Positions 9,706 to 19,422 of a stretch of 53,673 bases of DNA are shown piece by piece (positions within the stretch are counted from its first letter, which is position 1; each line of letters starts with the position of its first letter). The translations under genes were made by a program, and so were the position numbers. The notes beneath the pieces are model-generated. The model saw only the letters and a list, made by a program, of their open reading frames with translations, did no database searches and was not told the origin of the DNA. The DNA is from an uncultured Lachnospiraceae bacterium (lineage in GTDB: Bacteria; Bacillota; Clostridia; Lachnospirales; Lachnospiraceae): NCBI GenBank assembly GCA_902792005.1, contig CADAXW010000014.1, positions 1 to 53,673 of the forward strand, read 5' to 3'.

Positions 9706-9745
9706 GGATACTTCGTATCCGTCGAGGATGCGGCATTCGCCGCAT
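9706..9745. repeat. Two tandem hairpins with TTC-type loops
   Basis: GGATAC-TTC-GTATCC (9706-9720) is followed by ATGCGGC-ATTC-GCCGCAT (9728-9745). These lie between the stop of the small ORF and the long terminator hairpin. Similar tandem hairpins occur at 26483-26515 and 50974-51079. Confidence 0.7.
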
Positions 9746-9747
9746 AC

Positions 9748-9807
9748 AACAAAATAGAGATGGTCTTGTTTGTGAGTAAACTCACACAAGACCATCTCTA
9801 TTTTGTT
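9748..9807. terminator. Bidirectional terminator, very long perfect hairpin
   Basis: 22-bp perfect arms (9748-9769 and 9786-9807) enclose a further GTGAG/CTCAC stem with a 4-base loop. Both ends carry TATTTTGTT on their respective 3' sides. It separates the convergent argH unit and FHA gene and probably terminates both. Confidence 0.85.
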
Positions 9808-9822
9808 ATGCGTGGCTCATTG

Positions 9823-10746
9823 CTAACGCACCCAGTACTTAAACTCCTCATCTCCCAACCGGATATAATCATTATTTGCCAGCATGATCTCGAATTCTGG
9901 CTGGATCAGTTTTCCGTTGATGAAGGTATGATTGGTGGAGTTATGATCTCTCACGTAGCACTCTCCGTTGCTGATCCGGAAGGTTGCATGCTTCCGGCTG
10001 ACGCGACGGTTATCCGTGATCTGATAATCCGCATCCGGTGACTTTCCGATCAGGAATTCGGCCTTGATAATGGGGATCAGCTCGTTTGTCTTGATCCGTA
10101 CCAGGTACGGGATCGGATTGTTGTAATCTGACGATGTCGGACTGAGTACCGTGGTTGCAGCCTCGGCCGAGTCTGTATCCGGATTGTCCTCCAGGATCAT
10201 CTCTTCCTCCAGAGACAGCACGTAATGATAGAAATCATTCAGATCAAACATCAGCTTGCTGTCCAGATACTTGAGAAGCTTCTCCACTGTCTCAACGCAG
10301 GCCATGTTCGCGAAACGAACCTTGCTGATAAAGGTCTGAATAAACTCTGTGATGTTGCAGTCCGCGAACTTCTTTGTCACGGGCATGAAGATCAGCTGAA
10401 TGTCCAGCGTGGACAGCTCGATGTACATATAATGTACATTTAACAGAAGCTTGTTAAATGACATCAGATTCTCATCGAAATAGATCAGCTGCTTCAGAAT
10501 ATTCGAAAGGATGGACAGGAACTCTCCCTTGTACAGCTGCTTCTGCAAAAACTGCTCCAGGGGAAGGGTTGCCGGTATCTTGAACTGCAGTGCAAGCTGT
10601 TCATCAACCTCAACCACCTCACAGGTTGTTCTGTTTCCTACGAATTCATAATTAAATACGGTAAGTTCATGCTGATCGATCGGAACACCCTCTTCCAATC
10701 GGAAATTCAGTGTAAACTCATCATAACTGGTATTATTATCTGCCAT
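9823..10746 (-). CDS. FHA-domain protein with DUF6382-like N-terminus
   Basis: Cytosolic protein of 307 residues. The N-terminal 190 residues resemble the DUF6382-type domain often found before FHA modules in Clostridia (from memory). The C-terminal 100 residues are a forkhead-associated domain, with FLIGKSPDADYQI, RRVSRKHATF and NHTFINGK; FHA domains bind phosphothreonine. It presumably reads Ser/Thr kinase signals, but no such kinase is in the window. Start ATG 10746 follows GGGAGGT; the ATG 18 bases earlier is less well placed. A promoter lies just upstream. Confidence 0.88.
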   Translation of the reverse strand: MADNNTSYDEFTLNFRLEEGVPIDQHELTVFNYEFVGNRTTCEVVEVDEQLALQFKIPATLPLEQFLQKQLYKGEFLSILSNILKQLIYFDENLMSFNKLLLNVHYMYIELSTLDIQLIFMPVTKKFADCNITEFIQTFISKVRFANMACVETVEKLLKYLDSKLMFDLNDFYHYVLSLEEEMILEDNPDTDSAEAATTVLSPTSSDYNNPIPYLVRIKTNELIPIIKAEFLIGKSPDADYQITDNRRVSRKHATFRISNGECYVRDHNSTNHTFINGKLIQPEFEIMLANNDYIRLGDEEFKYWVR

Positions 10747-10773
10747 TGTTGTTACCTCCCACACATCTATTCT

Positions 10774-10802
10774 ATCATATCATCATTCGGGGATATGTTC
10801 AA
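10774..10802 (-). promoter_or_regulatory. Promoter of FHA-domain gene
   Basis: TTGAAC (10797-10802), 17-base spacer, TATGAT (10774-10779), with TGA before the -10 box giving an extended -10. The start codon lies about 28 bases downstream. Confidence 0.8.
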
Positions 10803-10865
10803 TAATTTTAAGTACTACGAATGATAGAAATGAAATGTGCAAATGTAACAACTCTGTTCTAAACT

Positions 10866-12314
10866 CTATTCAATATTCGTAGCTTCGGAAAGCAGCTTCT
10901 CCTTTGTCTCATACAGCTTCTTGGTGAGATCCAGATAATGGATATGGGGGTTTGCAAAACGCTGTTCCTCCTCCCAGACCTCTTCTTTCAACTGCTTCTG
11001 GACATAAGCCTGGATCTCCTTCAGGGACGGCTGTTCATAGACCAGCTCGCCGTCCTTAAATACAGTTACCTGCAGCGGACGTGCCGTGCTGTTCTTAAAA
11101 TGCATCTTCTTCCAGGGACGTGTGGGATCGATGAACCGATAGGGCTCTGTCACATCCACCTCTTCGCCGTCCAGTGCAAGAAGATCTGCATAACCGTAGC
11201 CCGTCTCATTACTGAAGATACGCCACAGGGTCTTCTTTCCGGGGTTGGTGATCTTCTCTACATTTTCGGAGACCTTGATCTTCGGAACGAACTCGTCTCC
11301 TTCCTTTACTGCAACCAGCTTATAGACACCGCCGAATACCGGATCGGACTTGGATGTGATCATACGCTCGCCGACACCGTAGGAATTGATGCATGCCTTC
11401 TGCTTGTTCAGGGAGTCGATCAGATACTCATCCACGCTGTTGGAAACCACGATGGAGCAATCCTGCATGCCCTCAGCATCCAGGATCTTCCGGATCTTCT
11501 TGGAGAAGTATGCAAGGTCGCCGCTGTCGATCCGGATTCCCTGCAGACGCTTGCCCATGGGTTCCAGAACCTCATGTGCAACACGGATGGCATTCGGAAG
11601 ACCGCTCTTCAGGATATCATAGGTGTCGATCAGAAGGACACATGCGTCCGGATAAATCTCAGCATATGCCTTGAAAGCTTCATACTCAGAGGAGAAGAAC
11701 TCGATCCAGCTGTGCGCCATGGTTCCGACAGCCTTGATACCGAACTTCTGATCTGCAAGTACCGTTGCCGTGGTGTTTACACCACCGATGTAGCAGGCTC
11801 TGGTTCCCCAGACTGCCGCATCCGGTCCCTGGGCACGACGCGCACCGAACTCCATAACGATGGCATTTCCGGCACCTGCCGCCCGCGCGATCCTGTTTGC
11901 CTTGGTTGCGATCAGCGACTGGAAGTTGATGCAGATCAGAAGCATGGTCTCCAGCAGCTGTGCCTCGATAATAGGCGCTGTTACCGTAACAATAGGGGTA
12001 TTCGGATATACGATGGTTCCCTCAGGAACTGCTTCGATGGTTCCGGTAAATCTGAAGTTTCTCAGATACTCCAGGAAGTCGTCGGCAAACATATTTCTGC
12101 CCTTCAGATACTCGATATCCTCATCTGTAAAATGTAGTCCTTTCACATAATCAATGAGCATACCCAGTCCCGCACTGACCACGAAACCGCCGCCATCCGG
12201 GTTATTCCGGTAAAACATATCAAATACTGCAACCTTGTCCTTGTTGCCTGTAACGAAGTAACCATTTGCCATGGTCAGCTCGTAGTAATCCATCAGCATC
12301 GTAAGATTTCTCAT
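10866..12314 (-). CDS. pncB: Nicotinate phosphoribosyltransferase
   Basis: Joins nicotinate and PRPP to give nicotinate mononucleotide for NAD salvage. The 482 residues match the longer Firmicutes-type enzyme. Recognisable blocks are LTMLMDYYELTMANGYF at the N-terminus, FGARRAQGPDAA, GTMAHSW (catalytic His region) and GIRIDSGDLAYFSKK. Start ATG 12314 has a purine-rich GGAAGGGGGAG site. It lies 40 bases behind typA and is probably co-transcribed with it. Confidence 0.96.
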   Translation of the reverse strand: MRNLTMLMDYYELTMANGYFVTGNKDKVAVFDMFYRNNPDGGGFVVSAGLGMLIDYVKGLHFTDEDIEYLKGRNMFADDFLEYLRNFRFTGTIEAVPEGTIVYPNTPIVTVTAPIIEAQLLETMLLICINFQSLIATKANRIARAAGAGNAIVMEFGARRAQGPDAAVWGTRACYIGGVNTTATVLADQKFGIKAVGTMAHSWIEFFSSEYEAFKAYAEIYPDACVLLIDTYDILKSGLPNAIRVAHEVLEPMGKRLQGIRIDSGDLAYFSKKIRKILDAEGMQDCSIVVSNSVDEYLIDSLNKQKACINSYGVGERMITSKSDPVFGGVYKLVAVKEGDEFVPKIKVSENVEKITNPGKKTLWRIFSNETGYGYADLLALDGEEVDVTEPYRFIDPTRPWKKMHFKNSTARPLQVTVFKDGELVYEQPSLKEIQAYVQKQLKEEVWEEEQRFANPHIHYLDLTKKLYETKEKLLSEATNIE

Positions 12315-12354
12315 TTTTCTCCCCCTTCCAGGATGAAATCGTTATCTTTATCTC

Positions 12355-14184
12355 TTAGCTCTGGTTTCTCCGGTTCTCACGCATACGAAGTCTGGAATCC
12401 AGGATCTTCTTACGGATCCTGAGGTTCTTCGGAGTGATCTCCAGAAGCTCATCATTGTCCAGGAAATCCAGTGACTGCTCCAGGGACAGCTGCTTCGGCG
12501 GAACCAGCTTCAGCGCCTCATCGGAACCGGATGCACGGGTGTTGGACAGATGCTTGGTCTTGCAGATATTTACCTCGATATCCTCTGCACGACCTGTCTC
12601 ACCAACCACCATTCCGGCATAAACCTCAACACCGGGGCCGATAAAGAGGGTTCCTCTCTCCTGCGCGTTGAACAGTCCGTAGGTAATGGAGGTTCCTGCT
12701 TCGAAGGCGATCAGAGATCCGTTTGCACGGTAATTCATGTCACCCTTGTAATCATCATAGCCATCGAAAATGGTATTGATCACACCATTTCCCTTTGTAG
12801 CCGTCATAAAGGGGCCGCGGAATCCGATAAGTCCTCTGGACGGGATCCGGAACTCAAGCCGGGTGGTACCGCTTTCCGAAGGCGACATACCGGACAGCTC
12901 ACCCTTACGAACGCTCATCATGTTGATGACGGTTCCGGAGAATTCGTCCGGAACATCGATCACTGCGATCTCATAGGGCTCTGTCCGCTTATTGCGCTCG
13001 TCATATTTATAAATAACCTCTGCCTTGGAGACTGCGAATTCGTAGCCTTCCCGGCGCATATTCTCGATCAAAACGGAGAGATGAAGCTCTCCACGGCCGG
13101 ATACCTTGAAGCAGTCCGTGGAGTCTGTATCCTCCACACGAAGGCTGACATCCGTATTCAGCTCCTTATAAAGACGATCCCGGATATGGCGGGAGGTGAT
13201 GAACTTACCCTCTTTTCCGGCCAGCGGGGAATCATTTACCATAAACTGCATGGAGATCGTAGGCTCTGTGATCTTCTGGAAGGGAATGGCTTCCGGATGA
13301 TCCGGTGAGCAGATGGTATCTCCGATCTTCAGATCTGCGATACCGGACACTGCAACAATGGAACCGATGGTTGCTTCGGAAACATCCACGCGGCCCAGGC
13401 CTTCATACTCATAAAGCTTTCCGATCTTTACCTTCTCGGAACGGTCCTTATCGTGATGGTTCACGATGAGGGCTTCCTGGTTCAGACGGACGGTACCGTT
13501 GTCGATCTTACCAACACCGATCCGGCCCACATATTCGTTATAATCAATGGTACTGATCAGGATCTGGACACCCGCCTCCGGATCACCCTCCGGTGCAGGA
13601 ATATGCTCCAGGATGGTCTCAAAGAGCGGCTTCATATCCGTACCCTTCTCCTCCGGGCTGTAGGATGCAACCCCCTCTCTTGCGGAAGCATAAACAAAGG
13701 GGCAGTCCAGCTGCGCATCCGTCGCATCAAGATCCATCAGAAGCTCCAGAACCTCTTCCTCAACCTCTGCCGGACGTGCATCCGGACGGTCGATCTTATT
13801 CACGCAGACAATGACGGAAAGATTCAGTGCCAGCGCCTTCTGAAGTACAAACCGTGTCTGTGGCATGGGGCCTTCAAATGCATCCACCACCAGAATAACG
13901 CCGTTAACCATCTTCAGGACACGCTCAACCTCTCCACCGAAATCAGCATGGCCCGGAGTATCGATGATGTTGATCTTCACTCCTTTGTAGGTAACTGCCG
14001 TGTTCTTGGACAGAATGGTGATACCGCGCTCCCGCTCGATATCATTGGAGTCCATGACACGCTCTGCCACCTCCTGATTCTCTCTGAAAATGCCGCTCTG
14101 CTGCAGCAAACCGTCTACAAGTGTCGTCTTTCCGTGATCGACGTGAGCAATGATCGCCACGTTACGGATATCCTCTCTCTTCAT
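12355..14184 (-). CDS. typA: Ribosome-associated GTPase TypA/BipA
   Basis: Translational GTPase of the EF-G family involved in ribosome assembly and stress adaptation. 609 residues, full length. G1 is [10 protein letters not shown], the switch II block is [18 protein letters not shown] is [13 protein letters not shown], and the C-terminal TypA domain ([12 protein letters not shown] and following) is complete. Start ATG 14184 follows GAGGTAGG. A 220-base structured leader separates it from guaB. Confidence 0.97.
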   Translation of the reverse strand: MKREDIRNVAIIAHVDHGKTTLVDGLLQQSGIFRENQEVAERVMDSNDIERERGITILSKNTAVTYKGVKINIIDTPGHADFGGEVERVLKMVNGVILVVDAFEGPMPQTRFVLQKALALNLSVIVCVNKIDRPDARPAEVEEEVLELLMDLDATDAQLDCPFVYASAREGVASYSPEEKGTDMKPLFETILEHIPAPEGDPEAGVQILISTIDYNEYVGRIGVGKIDNGTVRLNQEALIVNHHDKDRSEKVKIGKLYEYEGLGRVDVSEATIGSIVAVSGIADLKIGDTICSPDHPEAIPFQKITEPTISMQFMVNDSPLAGKEGKFITSRHIRDRLYKELNTDVSLRVEDTDSTDCFKVSGRGELHLSVLIENMRREGYEFAVSKAEVIYKYDERNKRTEPYEIAVIDVPDEFSGTVINMMSVRKGELSGMSPSESGTTRLEFRIPSRGLIGFRGPFMTATKGNGVINTIFDGYDDYKGDMNYRANGSLIAFEAGTSITYGLFNAQERGTLFIGPGVEVYAGMVVGETGRAEDIEVNICKTKHLSNTRASGSDEALKLVPPKQLSLEQSLDFLDNDELLEITPKNLRIRKKILDSRLRMRENRRNQS

Positions 14185-14280
14185 CCTACCTCAATCCTTT
14201 ATATTATTATTTTATAATCACATGACAAATGCGTGGTATATCCAAGGCGGCACATGCAAAGCATGAGATGGTTCCTTGAA

Positions 14281-14400
14281 TCAGCACGCAGAATACAGTA
14301 TACCGGCGCGGGCAGCGATGGGTGTGCGCCGGGCGGACCATTATCTGTGTCCGAACGGTGCACAGCCCGGAGCGTATACCCGCGCCGTCACATACTATAT
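14281..14400 (-). other. GC-rich, highly foldable intergenic segment (candidate structured RNA)
   Basis: On the minus strand, GGCGCGGG (14379-14386) can pair with CCCGCGCC (14305-14312). Inside these, CCGGGC can pair with GCCCGG and GGAC with GTCC, giving a nested or multi-stem fold between guaB and typA. No T tract follows directly, so a simple terminator is unlikely. It could be a typA leader element, a processing site or a small RNA. I cannot assign it to a known RNA family. Confidence 0.4.
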
Positions 14401-14405
14401 TACTC

Positions 14406-15875
<1,470 letters not shown>

Positions 15876-15926
15876 TCACTTTCCTGGCTGGGTTGATATA
15901 TTTCTTCTTAATGAATAATTACAAAA

Positions 15927-15955
15927 ATACTACCAAAGTATTACAGCGGTGTCAA
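15927..15955 (-). promoter_or_regulatory. Promoter of guaB
   Basis: Consensus TTGACA (15950-15955), 17-base spacer and TAGTAT (15927-15932) on the minus strand, about 60 bases before the guaB start. Confidence 0.88.
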
Positions 15956-15972
15956 CCAAAACCGAAGTCAAA

Positions 15973-16019
15973 AAAATGCCGAAAATCCACACTACTTTTG
16001 TGTGATTTTTCGGCATTTT
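15973..16019 (-). terminator. Second terminator after tRNA-Gly
   Basis: A long stem (AAAATGCCGAAAAT with its complement, inner ACAC/GTGT) is followed by seven T on the minus strand. It backs up the first terminator at 16034 and insulates the guaB promoter. Confidence 0.85.
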
Positions 16020-16033
16020 ACAGGCATGAAAAA

Positions 16034-16055
16034 AGGACTCTTTTTTAAGAGTCCT
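16034..16055 (-). terminator. Terminator of tRNA-Gly transcript
   Basis: A 9-bp stem AGGACTCTT/AAGAGTCCT with a 4-base loop starts 3 bases after the tRNA 3' end and is followed by a T run on the minus strand. Confidence 0.9.
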
Positions 16056-16058
16056 GAG

Positions 16059-16130
16059 AGCGCGAGACGGGAATCGAACCCGCGACCCTCTCCTTGGCAA
16101 GGAGATGCTCCACCGCTGAGCCACTCGCGC
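16059..16130 (-). tRNA. tRNA-Gly, anticodon GCC
   Basis: The cloverleaf is readable: acceptor GCGCGAG/CTCGCGC, anticodon stem TCTCC/GGAGA around loop TTGCCAA (anticodon GCC), T arm GCGGG-TTCGAAT-CCCGT and discriminator U, as usual for tRNA-Gly. CCA is not encoded. The gene has its own promoter at 16174-16202 and tandem terminators. Confidence 0.96.
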
Positions 16131-16173
16131 ATTTCCTGTTGCTATTCGACCGCTGTCGTCCGCAACAAGATGT

Positions 16174-16202
16174 ATATTATCACATGGTTTTCGTTCTGTC
16201 AA
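16174..16202 (-). promoter_or_regulatory. Promoter of tRNA-Gly, overlapping the birA stop codon
   Basis: TTGACA (16197-16202), 17-base spacer, TAATAT (16174-16179) with TGA before it. The birA stop codon TGA (16199-16201) is the central part of the -35 box. Confidence 0.9.
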
Positions 16203-17041
16203 CCGTTAATTTTCAAAAACTCCTTCACCTTTTCCGGATGCATGGAATATTCCATATATTCCCGGATATAATCATCATTGGTAAGATCCCGGTAAAGCTC
16301 CTCCAGGGAGTTTACGATACGTCCAACGATCTCATTTCGGCTGGGGCGTTCCAGTTCCAGAGACCCTGCGATCTCCCGAAGCTCCGGAGGAAAGTCCGCA
16401 GGACGCACATTTAAACCGATGCCAACAATGGCATGCTGGATGAGTCCGGTCTCCAGATCCGTGATCCCCTCGCTGAGGATCCCGCAAACCTTTAAGTCTT
16501 TATAGAAAATGTCGTTCACCCATTTCAGCCTGAGTTCCTCCGAAAGATAGGGCTGTACGGCGCGTACCACGGCCACCGCCGCTGCCAGGGTGATCCTCTC
16601 CGGCTGATAAAGCGGCATGGGAAGCTCTATACTGAGGGTCATATAGATCCCGGTATGCTCCGGCGAATAAAAGGTATGGCCGATCCGGCCTCTGCCGGCG
16701 GTCTGTTTATCTGCCACCAGAAGAAGATTCCGGCTTTCGCCGGCCCCCAGTCTCCGCTTCGCTTCGTTATTTGTGGAATCGATTTCAGAGTAAACCTCCA
16801 CCGAAAGCTCCGGTGACTGAAGATAGTTTCGGATCCCCGGCACAGAGAGGACATCCGAACTCTCTTCAAGGCAGTAGCCCTTTTTTCCGTCGGACCTGAT
16901 GCTGTGTCCCTCTTCCTTCAGCTGATTGATCACTTTCCAAACCGCATTTCTGGATACCCCGAACCGGTCTGCAAGCACCTGTCCGGATATGGGCTTTGCC
17001 CTCTCATCCTCCAGCACGCGTAATATCTCATCCTTTAACAT
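16199..17041 (-). CDS. birA: Biotin-protein ligase/biotin repressor BirA, C-terminally short
   Basis: Attaches biotin to acceptor proteins and, through its HTH, represses biotin genes. 280 residues from ATG 17041, which overlaps the stop of the patatin gene. An N-terminal winged HTH (LADRFGVSRNAVWKVINQL) and the ligase core (GRGRIGHTFYSP, LKWVNDIF, VGIGLNVR) are present. The protein stops after YSMHPEKVKEFLKING, about where the C-terminal SH3-like domain begins in E. coli BirA, so around 40 residues seem missing. The stop lies inside the tRNA-Gly promoter. Neither other frame restores the domain. Confidence 0.9.
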   Translation of the reverse strand: MLKDEILRVLEDERAKPISGQVLADRFGVSRNAVWKVINQLKEEGHSIRSDGKKGYCLEESSDVLSVPGIRNYLQSPELSVEVYSEIDSTNNEAKRRLGAGESRNLLLVADKQTAGRGRIGHTFYSPEHTGIYMTLSIELPMPLYQPERITLAAAVAVVRAVQPYLSEELRLKWVNDIFYKDLKVCGILSEGITDLETGLIQHAIVGIGLNVRPADFPPELREIAGSLELERPSRNEIVGRIVNSLEELYRDLTNDDYIREYMEYSMHPEKVKEFLKING

Positions 17042-17909
17042 ATTCCAGTATCTCTTCCATTTTATTCCGGGCATCAAACCGGCCCAGTTTATATAAACGT
17101 TTCAGATTCTCGACCTTCTTCTCTGTCCGTCCCACACCCAGATCACGGCTGGGTCGGAGGATCAGTACGCTGCCGTTTTTCTCATACTCCGCAAGGCGCT
17201 CCAGCGTAGCATTATACTTCCGATAGCGTTCCTCCGCTGCCTTTATATACTCTGGATAGTCGGCATACTTCCACTTCATGAACGGGAGTGTCCGATCCGG
17301 CTTTTTCTGATAGCCTTCCGTCTGTGTCAGCACTACGATATTCCGCTGAAAACCTTTTTCCCGCATAAAATCAATGGGGATACTGTCAGCCGTTCCGCCA
17401 TCCAGAAGCTTCATCCCGTCATACTCCACGGTTTCCGATACCAGCGGCATGGAAGCAGAGGCGCGAAGGGCATCGATCTGCCGCTCCACGTCCAGAAGCC
17501 GTATGTACTCCGCCTTTCCGGTCTCCAGATTCGTCGCAGTCGAATATACCTCCAGATCCTTCGCATTCTTCACAAATGTACCGTTATCGAAGGGTGCAAG
17601 CACTTCCGGGATCTCGTGATAGCAGAACTCGGTCTCGCAGATATTTCCGGTCCGGATCAGGGACTGCAGGCTCATAAACCGCTTATTACTGCGAAGCTTT
17701 ACGAAATATCGGATATTTCTTCCCAGCTGTTCGGACACATAGGAAATACCGTGGAGGATGCCGGCGGACACGCCCACCAGGCCGTCCACCCGTACTCCGC
17801 GTTCCATAAACTCATCCAGAACTCCCGAGGTATAGATCCCTCGCATTCCGCCGCCCTCGAGAACCAGTCCCAGACGTTCCTTTTTTTCAGATACGCTCGA
17901 TGATTCCAT
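17028..17909 (-). CDS. Patatin-like phospholipase
   Basis: Predicted lipid acyl hydrolase, 293 residues. The Ser-Asp dyad motifs are clear: oxyanion loop EGGGMRG, nucleophile GVSAG near residue 47 and DGGTADSIP near residue 167. It resembles the YjjU/RssA-type bacterial patatins. It has no signal peptide, so it is probably cytosolic or membrane-peripheral. The gene lies between an Lrp-type regulator and birA, with a 14-base overlap with birA. Substrate unknown. Confidence 0.9.
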   Translation of the reverse strand: MESSSVSEKKERLGLVLEGGGMRGIYTSGVLDEFMERGVRVDGLVGVSAGILHGISYVSEQLGRNIRYFVKLRSNKRFMSLQSLIRTGNICETEFCYHEIPEVLAPFDNGTFVKNAKDLEVYSTATNLETGKAEYIRLLDVERQIDALRASASMPLVSETVEYDGMKLLDGGTADSIPIDFMREKGFQRNIVVLTQTEGYQKKPDRTLPFMKWKYADYPEYIKAAEERYRKYNATLERLAEYEKNGSVLILRPSRDLGVGRTEKKVENLKRLYKLGRFDARNKMEEILEYVKG

Positions 17910-17929
17910 CTCTTCGGTTACCTTTCTTT

Positions 17930-18382
17930 CTAATCGCCGTTCGGCAGGAGGGCCGTTTCCTCCTTGATGGTGCGAAGAACGATATGAGTCTCGGTCTTCT
18001 CCACCCCTTCATAGCTCTTGATATCCTTATATACCTCGTCCAGTCCGTCTGTGGTATCCGTTACGATCCGCAGTACGAAATCAAACTCACCGGTCTGATA
18101 ATAGCAGGAAGCGATACGATTGTTGTTTCTTACCAGCTCGACGAAGCCTTCATAGTAGTCCGGGTGCTTCAGAGATACATCCATCAGCGCCACCATCTTA
18201 TTGCCCAGCACCTCCTGGTCGATCTGAATGGTATAGCCCTTGATCAGTCCGCTGGACTCCAGCTTCTTGATCCTTTCTATCACCGCCGATACCGAGAGAC
18301 TGATCTCCTCGCTGATGGCAGACGCCGGCAGACGCGCATTTTTGCTGAGGCACTTTAAGATCCTCATATCAATACTATCCAT
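17930..18382 (-). CDS. Lrp/AsnC family transcriptional regulator
   Basis: 150 residues: an N-terminal AsnC-type HTH (MRILKCLSKNARLPASAISE then SVSAVIERIKKLESSGLI) and a C-terminal RAM ligand-binding/oligomerisation domain. This class responds to amino acids and controls amino-acid metabolism or transport. Start ATG 18382 follows AGGAAGGAAC; an upstream ATG at 18460 has no site. The target cannot be told; the neighbouring patatin gene lies 20 bases downstream and may be co-transcribed. Confidence 0.93.
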   Translation of the reverse strand: MDSIDMRILKCLSKNARLPASAISEEISLSVSAVIERIKKLESSGLIKGYTIQIDQEVLGNKMVALMDVSLKHPDYYEGFVELVRNNNRIASCYYQTGEFDFVLRIVTDTTDGLDEVYKDIKSYEGVEKTETHIVLRTIKEETALLPNGD

Positions 18383-18460
18383 ACTTTGTTCCTTCCTGAT
18401 TCTTCCGGTTTTATAAAACATGCAAAACGGCAAAGGTCTCCCCTTGCCGTAAGCTATCAT

Positions 18461-18610
18461 TTAGAATAAGATTTCCTTTCTGCTCTTCAGCAGCTTTCCT
18501 CCTGCTACGATATTCAGGATCCCAAAAGTGATTCCCAGCACGATCAGCAAAACGCCTACAGTGATATTTGCGGCACCTGCCTTCTTCATCTGCTTATATA
18601 CACGTTCCAT
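18461..18610 (-). CDS. Small single-pass membrane protein, 49 aa
   Basis: Starts at ATG 18610 behind GAGGAAGAAC, 14 bases after the pyrE stop, and ends at TAA 18461-18463. The sequence has a basic N-terminus, one hydrophobic helix (ANITVGVLLIVLGITFGILN) and a basic tail KLLKSRKEILF. Its spacing suggests co-transcription with pyrE. Function unknown; it may be a regulatory membrane peptide. Confidence 0.7.
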   Translation of the reverse strand: MERVYKQMKKAGAANITVGVLLIVLGITFGILNIVAGGKLLKSRKEILF

Positions 18611-18624
18611 GTTCTTCCTCCTTG

Positions 18625-19305
18625 TTACGCTTTCACACCGTACTGCTCATAATACTGATCGATGCGAGCCTTCATGGCGTCGTCAATGATCACCTGTCCC
18701 TTGTAGGGCTTATTATACAAATGTTCCACCACGTCAGCCATGGTTACAATGGCCGTCGTCTTCAGACCGAAGCTCTCTTCGATCTCCTGAAGTGCAGACT
18801 TTGTTTCTGTCTGTCCCTGCTCCATCCGGTCAACGGATACCACAAGGCCCAGCACATCTACCTTTCCTGCTGCCTGAAGAATGGGAAGTGTCTCACGGAT
18901 GGAGGTACCTGCCGTGGTCACATCCTCAATGATCACAACCTTATCTCCGTCGTTAATGGGACCGCCCAGCAGGATCCCGGTATCTCCGTGGTCCTTGATC
19001 TCCTTCCTGTTGGAGCAGTAACGGATCTCCTTGCCATACTCTCCTGCAATGGCAATACTGGTTGCTACGGAAAGGGGGATTCCCTTATAAGCCGGCCCGA
19101 ACAGCACATCAAAGTCCGTTCCGAAGGCATCACTGATCGCCTTGGCATAGTACTCGCCCAGACGCTTCAGCTGGCTTCCGCTCCGATAGAAGCCGGTGTT
19201 CACAAAGAACGGTGTCTTACGGCCGCTCTTGGTTACGAAATCACCGAACCGGAGAACATTGCAATCGATCATAAACTCTATAAATTCCTGCTTGTACGCT
19301 TCCAT
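18625..19305 (-). CDS. pyrE: Orotate phosphoribosyltransferase
   Basis: Makes OMP from orotate and PRPP in pyrimidine synthesis. 226 residues. The PRPP-binding motif is VVIIEDVTTAGTS, and the substrate loop region FGPAYKGIPL is present. The start at 19305 has an AGGAGG upstream. pyrE has its own promoter inside the end of coaBC. A 10-base direct repeat GTACGCTCAT is tandemly duplicated in its leader (about 19337-19356). Other pyr genes are not in the window. Confidence 0.96.
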   Translation of the reverse strand: MEAYKQEFIEFMIDCNVLRFGDFVTKSGRKTPFFVNTGFYRSGSQLKRLGEYYAKAISDAFGTDFDVLFGPAYKGIPLSVATSIAIAGEYGKEIRYCSNRKEIKDHGDTGILLGGPINDGDKVVIIEDVTTAGTSIRETLPILQAAGKVDVLGLVVSVDRMEQGQTETKSALQEIEESFGLKTTAIVTMADVVEHLYNKPYKGQVIIDDAMKARIDQYYEQYGVKA

Positions 19306-19393
19306 AATTCCTGTTTATCCTCCTTTGTACGCTCATGTACGCTCATCAAAGCGAATAAAGCGCGAGTCTGTCCCTCGGGCAGGCTCACGCCTT

Positions 19394-19422
19394 ATTCTAT
19401 CATAAATCAGCCTTTGTTTCAA
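19394..19422 (-). promoter_or_regulatory. Promoter of pyrE, overlapping the end of coaBC
   Basis: TTGAAA (19417-19422), 17-base spacer, TAGAAT (19394-19399). The coaBC stop TGA (19400-19402) directly precedes the -10 box and forms an extended -10 (TGn). Confidence 0.8.
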
